From contig NC_092587.1 of the NCBI RefSeq assembly GCF_047663525.1, forward strand, positions 203,946,001-204,010,000: a DNA stretch of 64,000 nucleotides, given 5' to 3'. A model generated the notes under the pieces. The model was not told where the DNA came from, searched no databases, and was given only the letters and a program-made list of their open reading frames with translations. Origin of the DNA: Anas platyrhynchos (lineage: Eukaryota; Chordata; Aves; Anseriformes; Anatidae). This document shows, in pieces, positions 56,601-64,000 of this stretch (positions within the stretch are counted from its first letter, which is position 1; the number at the start of each line of letters is the position of its first letter). The translations under genes were made by a program, and so were the position numbers.

Positions 56601-57719
56601 TGCTGCTTCTGCTTATTATGCACAGTGCCACGGATCAACCAAACCAATCATTTTTGTGTTATGATTTTTACCTGTGGGTACTTCTGGGAAAAAATAATCA
56701 TCTAAAAATAAAATGCAGCATTCTGCTGAACTTGGAGAGATCCGATGCTGAATTCCACTTGCTGTCACTGCTCGTTCTCTTTTTCTGACTCTGTTAAATG
56801 CCATGGAACAAACCCAACAAATAAATTGCCGCTGGGATTTAGAGAGGCTCAAGTTAGTATTTTTTCTACAAATCTGGTTTCAAGGCTAGAAAGAAAGCAA
56901 AAAGGGTCTGTATTGTCTCACATAGCACAGAAATATATTTAAATAGGCATTTGTATTTTGCTGGGCTGAGCTAGAACTTGGAGCCCAGCAGTCTTTTAGC
57001 ACTGTCCTGCTTTTAGCAGAACACTTAAGCCCTGTGAAAACTTTTTTAGCCTGGCTCATGCCCAGTTTGATTTTGTTCTTCATGGAGCTGGAGGGCTCGC
57101 AGTGCGCTTTGCTTGCGTACTTGGTACCAAAACAGTGTTTTGGCCTAGCCAAAGCAGTTCATGAATTAAGGTTTAATTGTAGCTAAGCTCTATATCTGAG
57201 TATAAATCACCTCACTGATATACACGTCTACCTGCCAAGTGGCCTTCTGAACCTGCTGTCAGACATGTTCACTTGACAAATATGAAAAAAATATATATCT
57301 AAAAAGTAAACCAAGTCTGCCAGAAACTTCTCTGTGGGAAACAAGTGAGCTCTTTTGTTCTTCCTGTCTCAGTTTTTAGTGATAGTGACTCATTTGTTGG
57401 TTGTAGCCTCAAAAACACAATAGCAGTGGTTCAGAAAGCTGACGGGAGCTCTGCTTTTCTTTATGACCAGCTGATGAAAGATTTTAAGTGGAAAAAAAAA
57501 AACAGGTAACACATCTCAGAAGGATCTGAATCAGACAGCTACAGCAGCAAGCGTGACCAAAGGTGAGTAAAGAAATACATAAAAAAGGGAGTGATCACAA
57601 CTTTTAGCTGGTTCTGATGTTGTCTTCTGATGTGAAAGGAAAGACGTGAGAAAGGGATCCTGACTCTGATTTATGCCTGGTTTATGTTTGGGAAGTTAGA
57701 TCTGTGTGGCTATGGAGCA
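50698..57719. other. Intergenic, no gene recognised
   Basis: Seven kilobases without a recognisable exon. Contents: poly-A stretches at 51976-52008 and 54560-54610, an AAAAC repeat at 53341-53386, and a short TG run at 56407-56418. Open frames have no protein-like conservation that I can recognise. By synteny this is the AQP11-PAK1 interval, where noncoding leader exons could exist. Confidence 0.6.
53341..53386 (+). repeat. (AAAAC)n microsatellite
   Basis: About eight to nine copies of ACAAA/AAAAC, ending in an A8 run and CAAAC. Confidence 0.9.
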
Positions 57720-58282
57720 TAGAGCCAAGGAGGTGCTCGTCCCCCTGGGCTCTGCTCTGCTGAGGCCGCCCCTCGAGTGCTGGGTTCAGCTTTGGGCCCC
57801 TCACTCCCAGAAGGACATCGAGGCCCTGGAGCGTGGCCAGAGAAGGGCTCCGAAGCTGGGGAAGGGCCTGGGACACAAGTCCTGTGAGGAGCGGCTGAGG
57901 GACCTGGGGGGGGTTGGGCTGGAGAAGAGGAGGCTCAGGGCAGAGCTTATTGCTCTCTGCAACTGCCTGAAAGGAAGGGGTGGGGAGCTGGGGGGCGGCC
58001 TCTGCTCACAGGGAAGCAGGGCCAGGAGCAGAGGGAACGGCCTCGAGTTGTGCCAGGGGAGGCTCAGGTTGGCAATGAGGAGCCATTTCTGCTCAGCAAG
58101 AGCGGTCAGGCCTTGGGACGGGTTGCCCAGGGAGGTGGGGGAGTCCCCGTCCCTGGGGGTGTTCAAGGAGAGGTTGGACGTGGTGCTTGGGGACAGGGCT
58201 TGGTGGTGACATTGGTGGTAGGGGGGTGGTTGGACCAGGTGATCTTGGAGGTCTCTTCCAACCTTAATGATTCTGTGATTCT
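57720..58282 (+). mobile_element. CR1 retrotransposon fragment (forward), longest copy
   Basis: The longest CR1 piece here. Its relic ORF2 end is open from 57706 to 58209: LRPPLECWVQLWAPHSQKDI, EALERGQRRAPKLGKGLGHK, KRRLRAELIALCNCLKGRGG and FKERLDVVLGD before a stop. This is the C-terminal part of the CR1 reverse-transcriptase protein. It ends with GGTGATCTTGGAGGTCTCTT and TTCTGTGATTCTA, the octamer-type CR1 tail. Truncated at the 5' end, so it cannot be active. Confidence 0.94.
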
Positions 58283-59202
58283 AACTGTATGATCATGTTC
58301 CATTTCAGTTGCACCATGGCAGTGTCCTCTGCAATTCCCTTCAGAGAGAACATCTTCCAAGCTCATCTTTTCTGGAGTTCCTCTGGATAAGGCACATTTG
58401 TTTGGCTGTTTCTGATGCCACGAAGCTGCAGCAAAAGGAAAACTTTGTCATTAGAGAGGAGGATCAATCTGAGTGAGTATCTCCCTGTGGCAGAAGTTTA
58501 CGTTAGTGTAGTTGCTGTTCCTGGCACTGAGACGTCCCATGCCTGTTTATCATTCCATTCACACAATTGCTTTGAAAATATAATAAGATTCAAGCTTTAT
58601 TAACACAACCATGTTTCTTTATTTTCACTCACATATTATATTTTTTCTATGGGGGATTGCTACATCTTTTGTTTGCTTATGTTTTATACTTTATTATCTA
58701 TTTTTTTCAGCATAAGAAGAGGTGTTGAGCGGAGTGCCTTCTATATAGGAGTCATAATTTAGTTGCGACACATGAGGTGAGCAAAAGCACTAATGTGTAA
58801 GTCAAGAGAGATGCAGTCCAGTCCTTTTTACATGATTTTTTTTTTGTGTTGTAGTCTTAAGTAAGCACTTCTCTGCTTGCCTGCATTCTTCTGCCTGCAT
58901 ATTTACCCTGTAAACTTTTGGCTGGATGGGTCATCATTGCAATGTGTTTATGATGTGCAACTCAGATCTCAAATGGGATTGCTAACCCTACTGTAATAAA
59001 AAGAATTATTAACAACAGCAATCTTGGAGCATTACACAAACAGCAGAAGTATGTTTCACAGCACTGTTATGAGGTGCAGTAGAAAATTGCTCATTTTAAT
59101 AGCTATTAAATCAACAGATAGTTTAATGCCTTGTGCAAGATGACAGAAAGCATAACCCAGATCATATATAGAGAGCACAATCTGTGCTCAGACTGGGTAT
59201 GA

Positions 59203-59321
59203 TTTTATTTTATTTTATTTTATTTTATTTTATTTTATTTTATTTTATTTTATTTTATTTTATTTTATTTTATTTTATTTTATTTTATTTTATTTTATTT
59301 TATTTTATTTTATTTTATTTT
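59203..59321 (+). repeat. (TTTTA)n pentanucleotide microsatellite
   Basis: About 23-24 uninterrupted copies of TTTTA. It gives a spurious FYFIL-repeat open frame. Perfect copies imply recent expansion and likely length variation. Confidence 0.97.
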
Positions 59322-60199
59322 CCTTCAGGTGCTGCTGCATGGGTATTCTTGGCCTTAAAAGTGAGCAATAGCTTTGCTATTTGCTCTGGACATGCTGGAC
59401 CCAAGCTCCATCTGAATCAACTGGAAGTTTAAAAGTTTTCTTAAGGGTAAGATGAGGGCACTCACTATCAGGAGACTTTTTTTCCTCACAATGCTAGGCA
59501 TCATCCTTCAAGACAGATAATAAGAGGTAACGTGAAGGACAATATCAAGACACCAGATCTTTGAGAAGTGGCAGGCTTGACACAGAAAGCTCTTTCAATT
59601 ATTCTTTTTCTACTTTCTTACGAGTTTTACCATGTTGAGAGGTGCCATGTCAAAGTCTCTGAAGCCTAAACTTCCATGTCACCTTTAAATGAAGGTTGGT
59701 TTGGGGTGAGATTCAGCCAGCACATAACTACAGACAATAGCTAATTTTCTGTAATGCCACAATTTCCCCAGAACTGAAGCTTTTGTAATAAACTCCCATT
59801 TCTCCCACCTTCTTTGTTTTCTAGCCTTCAGGATTTCAAAAAACAATTCAGTATGGGAATGAATTAAATTTTCATAAATCTTGGTAAAATAGTTCTGAGA
59901 AATATTAACGGATGCCTTTCTTCTCAGTGGGTAATATTTTTCAACTTAACAAATAAGGTCACTTAATTTTAGTTGGAATATCATTGACGAGTTAGCCTAC
60001 AATGCCACCACAATTTCCCAGTCTGCCTAGTGTCAAAGGAACTCTGAACAATTACAGTTTTAACATTGGTAGAAAATCTTTGATGGAAGAATTGACAGGA
60101 GTAGTACCAGCTGTGCTACCTAGATAAACATTTTTTTTTCCATTGATTACAGGTTTATGAGGTTATAGGCTTGTCAAGCATTTGCAACAAAGCCAGAGA

Positions 60200-60335
60200 G
60201 TAGTAATATGATAAGAAATAATAATTATAAATAAATAAACAATTACTAATATATAATAATGATTATATATAATAATCATAATCAAATATAATGTATATAA
60301 TAATAATGAATAATACTTTGAATAATGAATAATAC
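60200..60335. repeat. TAATA-rich low-complexity tract
   Basis: Almost pure A/T with repeated ATAATAAT, ATATATAAT and TGAATAATACTT (the last twice in a row). Contains small palindromes such as ATTATATATAAT. Confidence 0.85.
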
Positions 60336-62175
60336 TTTCAGGTAATAGCTCTAAAACTTGAGCAAGACAGTTTTTGCTAATTACGTTCACTGATACAATA
60401 AAATTGGAAAGCAATATCAAAACAAAGGAAGACTGGAACGTTGTTTAGGAAGCACGGAATAACCTTGAGGAATAAAAATTGGGTGATGTTTGATAGCACG
60501 CATTGCAAAGTCACGTACTGGGGACTAAGAAGAAGGTTTTGACAGAGATTTGCAGGAAGAGGAGGTAAAGCATCTGGATATGGCTGCTAACTGAAAATGT
60601 ACGGTGGACCAGCAGAAAAATGTGTCCCAAATGAAGGCAAATGAAATCTTATCTCCATTGCTGTTTAAAGGACGTGGGGCAAGCTAATGGTCAGCAGGAG
60701 GATGACCTCTTTGATGTAAAAGAAAACGATGATGCAAGAACAAATGGAGAGATGTGAGTGTAAAACGCAAGTAGATCATCAAGCAAAAAACCAAGCACGT
60801 TTATTTTAAGCTTGTATTCCCTTGCTTCTAGTAGCAGAGAACACGAACGCATGATTCAAGGCTTCCTTTCCAATCATATTATCAGTTATGTTCCCAGAAT
60901 CACAGTGAAAATATTTCCACGCTCATTTACCGACAGTTATGCTTTTTGTGCTAAAATGTAACAACGTGGGAAGCAATGTTAAAGAAAAACTGAAGTTACC
61001 AATTATATCAGGGTTCTCAAGGTTGTGCCAGTACAAAACTGACCTGGCATGATTTCTCCAAGCAATAGCTATAAATGGGAAGAGTGAGTTTTAATTAAGC
61101 TGGTATGGATGATTTCAGGCAGAGGCTCTCCAAAACGCAATGTCTCTGCTCGTCTGCTTTGCGCCGAGTTTTCAGCCCAAAAGTAAAATGAGACTGAGCT
61201 AGGATGCAGGAAAACTGGCTTGCATGTTGGAGCAAAACTGAAATTGAAGCTCAGCAAAGGGAGAAATTTTTATGTTTTCTTTCATAAGTTTAGAATACCT
61301 TAATGAGACAGAATCTGAGCCTTTTTATGAGCGAGGGCTTCAAAAAAAGTCTTGGTGGTGCAGGATTCTGCATCAGTGTTTGCGAAAGCGCTCGCTCCAG
61401 TCCAATTCCACAATCTCAAACCGGTAAACCACCAGTAACGGGGATAATACATACTTAAAATTCCAAGACCCAGACTTAAAATGAATCAGGAAAACAGACT
61501 TGGTAAAGCTACGTGGAAAATAACTGCTGCAGGTTCTGTTAAAAAGAGAATGTGGAAAAAGCAAATGGGTAGCCTTTGGGTGTTAAAGGATGCAATGCAT
61601 GCAAAACATATTTAATAATTAGGTGCATGGATCCCCTTGGGCGAGGTATTCAGCAAGTGAATGTACAAAGGTAGTTCCCTCCCCTTGGGTTTACAATCTA
61701 AGATGACTCCAGGGAACTTCTGTAAAGAGCCAGTGGACCGTAACTTGCAAATATTTTCAGAAACGTCTGAAATCTTATCAAGGTGACCATCACAGCTCAT
61801 ACAGAGACCATGAAAAGGTATCATTTGCAATACAAATAATTATTTTCCCTTAACCCGTTGTAATCTGGGGTCTTTTTGAAGCTTATTATTTAGTTTTACT
61901 TAATTCTGGTGTTTTTCAGCCAAAGGTATGTCTTAGGCTGCCCCTTTCCTCCCCACTTTCCCCTGAAATTTCAAACAGAGCTGTTTGGTTGTTTTCTAGT
62001 ATAGAAAGAGAAAAATAGGTTGTTTTTCAGTTTTAAAATACTGGCAGTAACTTATCTGAGAAGCTCAGAAGCTTTTGTGCTTTTTCAGTTTGGCAAAAGG
62101 ATGCGTCAGGAATGTGCCTCTTGTGCCTGTGGAAATTGACCTAAATTTGGCCAAGTCACAAGCCTTTGAAAAAGA

Positions 62176-62272
62176 ATCAGAGAATATCCTGAGTTGGAAG
62201 GGACCCACGAGGATCATCGAGTCCAGCTCCTGGCTTCACACAGGACCACCCAAAAAATCAGCCTGTAAGGAT
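62176..62272 (-). mobile_element. CR1 3'-end fragment (reverse)
   Basis: AGAATCAGAGAATATCCTGA, then GTTGGAAGGGACCCACGAGG and ATCATCGAGTCCAGCTCC, is the reverse complement of a CR1 3' end of a third, older type. Only about 95 bp. Confidence 0.85.
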
Positions 62273-64000
62273 CTCCTCGTGTTCTGGGGAGACATTCTCA
62301 GCTTCTACAGTAAAATAATTCCCATCAGTGGGTGGGAGAATGACAGAGACTGGAGGAGAAGATGGTGGAGAGAGGGGACAAGAAAAGGAAACTAGGACTG
62401 GCCCTATAAGGGTGTTGGGACTGGTTTTAAGGAGAAGAAACAGATTTACCTAAACAGCCTGGTGTGTGTGGAGATAAATATATCAGACAAACAAAACTGG
62501 GATGACAGGGTGAGAAACTGGGACTGGGCAAGAGCTGTTCCCTGTAGGACTGGATATTTGCTGCCTCTAGGTTGTTACAATAAAATAAGTAAGAAATGCT
62601 GAAGATCTCTTGTGATGAAAATAATAAAAAACTGTAGAACAATATTTTCTTTCTGCAGGTTTGGCCACCTTACAGTGAGTAATGAACTGGAACACACAAG
62701 AAAAAAGGAGGAGAAAAGAATTGGAGCTGCTGCTGTTTTAAAAGGTGTGTTGCTGCTGCATCCTGGAGATATCTAAATTATGGTTTTGTGCATTCACCAT
62801 GGTAAGATGCTTATTTCAAAAGGAGTTTCAGCTTACTGAAGGTTCAGATTACTTACATTCGGGGCGTAAAGACAAATGACACCAATCTCCCCTTGAATGA
62901 GTGCTGTTGTTTGTGAACCAAATGAAGAAGCAATCAGCACCAACTCAGATAATTAAAATCTGTTATAAGGTGCGTATGCAAAGAGCATTAATTAAGCTGG
63001 TGCAGCTGACATTCACTCAGGTATTTCCTGGATTTTGAATACTCAGATTTGCAAATTCATTAGCGTTCTAGCATCCTTTTTGTGCATTAAATTAATGTTG
63101 TATATTGTGCGTGTAGTGGTAAAATCTGGAACCTCTGGGCATGTATTGTAAGGCTTTGTAGCCACAACACTGAATCGTGGTCGGAAGCCCACGTTTTTCA
63201 GTTACAACTGACTTGGGCTAAAGTTGAGCAATGAAAAAAAAAACCTGAGATGTATGAACATTGTTTTAGGAACACACACAGCAGTGTGTAGCCCCTGCCT
63301 TGTCTGTTTAGCCTGTGTGCTTTTCAGAACAGGAGATGTGCTATCTCTGTACGACTTCTGTTGTGTTACCACCTTAGGATTCTCAATTCGGTAGTGATAA
63401 TTAGTTAAAATTAGTAATAGAAAACCTTTTAAAATCCTTAAGTGCCTCTGGTGCACGTCAGAACTCCCCAGCTGGATGGTGCAGGCTGTGTTGTTAAGGG
63501 ACAATGGAGATTATCCTTTAAATGCTTGTGGTTTTGGAGACCTCCGTTCTTCTTCTTCCCACCGAGTGATTTGGGCATGCAGTAGTGACCGTGAAAAATT
63601 CTGACTTCTCTGTATTTCTTACAGTATTAGATAAGCTGCTTGTTTTTGTAACATTAAACAGCAAGAATCACCTTCTCTGGAAACGCTTGAGTGACCATCG
63701 CTCATCTCCCCAGGCAGCTGGGCAGTCAAGGACAGTCTGGCTGTCTTGTTCTTCATCCTGCAGTCCCATCTGATCGAGCTGGGAGAAGAGGCCGTTCTCA
63801 GGTCAGGGAGCTTGTCTGAGGAGCTGACTCCCTGTGGATGCCTGCCATCGATCTTCTGTAACTGTCTTCAGGACTCCGGGTGCAGCTCATCAAAGTCAGT
63901 AAGTTTTTGGCAGCTCTGGCTCCCCCTTCTCCTTTCAACTTATTTGGGATTTTTAGCACAGGGAGGTTGCCGTGTCCCCTTAATTTTTTATCCTAAAAGC
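62273..64000. other. Intergenic to the window end, nothing recognised
   Basis: No exon, RNA gene or repeat family recognised. PAK1, the expected next gene, does not show its first coding exon here. Confidence 0.55.

Larger units (their letters stand above)
58283..62170. other. Intergenic, AT-rich, no gene recognised
   Basis: Holds a TTTTA array (59203-59321) and a TAATA-rich tract (60200-60335). No coding exon recognised. Confidence 0.6.

Noticed and set aside
59184..59432. 82-codon frame with FYFIL repeats
   Set aside because: Pure translation of the TTTTA microsatellite.

Overview
The window is vertebrate nuclear DNA, almost certainly avian. Every coding exon is split by GT-AG introns. 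The interspersed repeats are dominated by CR1 non-LTR retrotransposon fragments, and there is one solo LTR of an endogenous retrovirus. The three genes and their order (RSF1 forward, CLNS1A forward, AQP11 reverse) match the conserved block on human 11q14 and the corresponding avian region. The species cannot be fixed from sequence alone; a non-passerine bird is a reasonable guess.

Layout. 1-22665: the 3' part of RSF1, with eight coding exons (900-15690) giving 504 C-terminal residues, followed by a 3'UTR of about 7 kb that ends near a poly(A) signal at 22643. 22666-26380: a repeat-rich intergenic gap. It holds a CR1 with a 21-copy ATCCT tail, a reverse CR1, and a CCATGG-rich minisatellite split by a 611-bp solo LTR with a 5-bp target-site duplication. 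26310-34935: complete CLNS1A (pICln, 238 aa, six coding exons plus a probable noncoding last exon), starting in a CpG-rich promoter. About 36150-49330: AQP11 on the minus strand (260 aa, three exons), tail-to-tail with CLNS1A and starting in a second CpG-rich segment with a G15/G8 tract. 49960-64000: no coding sequence recognised. This part holds several CR1 copies, pentanucleotide repeats and AT-rich DNA. By synteny it should be the space between the AQP11 and PAK1 5' ends, so noncoding PAK1 leader exons could lie here unseen.

The genes do not form an operon or a single pathway. RSF1 is the histone-binding partner of SNF2H in a nucleosome-spacing complex. CLNS1A encodes the Sm-protein chaperone of the PRMT5 methylosome. 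AQP11 encodes an unorthodox intracellular aquaporin. I found no clearly undescribed biological system. The most noteworthy structures are the LTR-in-minisatellite insertion upstream of CLNS1A, near-identical CR1 copies in inverted orientation around CLNS1A exon 1, a noncoding terminal exon of CLNS1A, two possible AQP11 C-termini, and a perfect 11-bp hairpin in CLNS1A intron 2.
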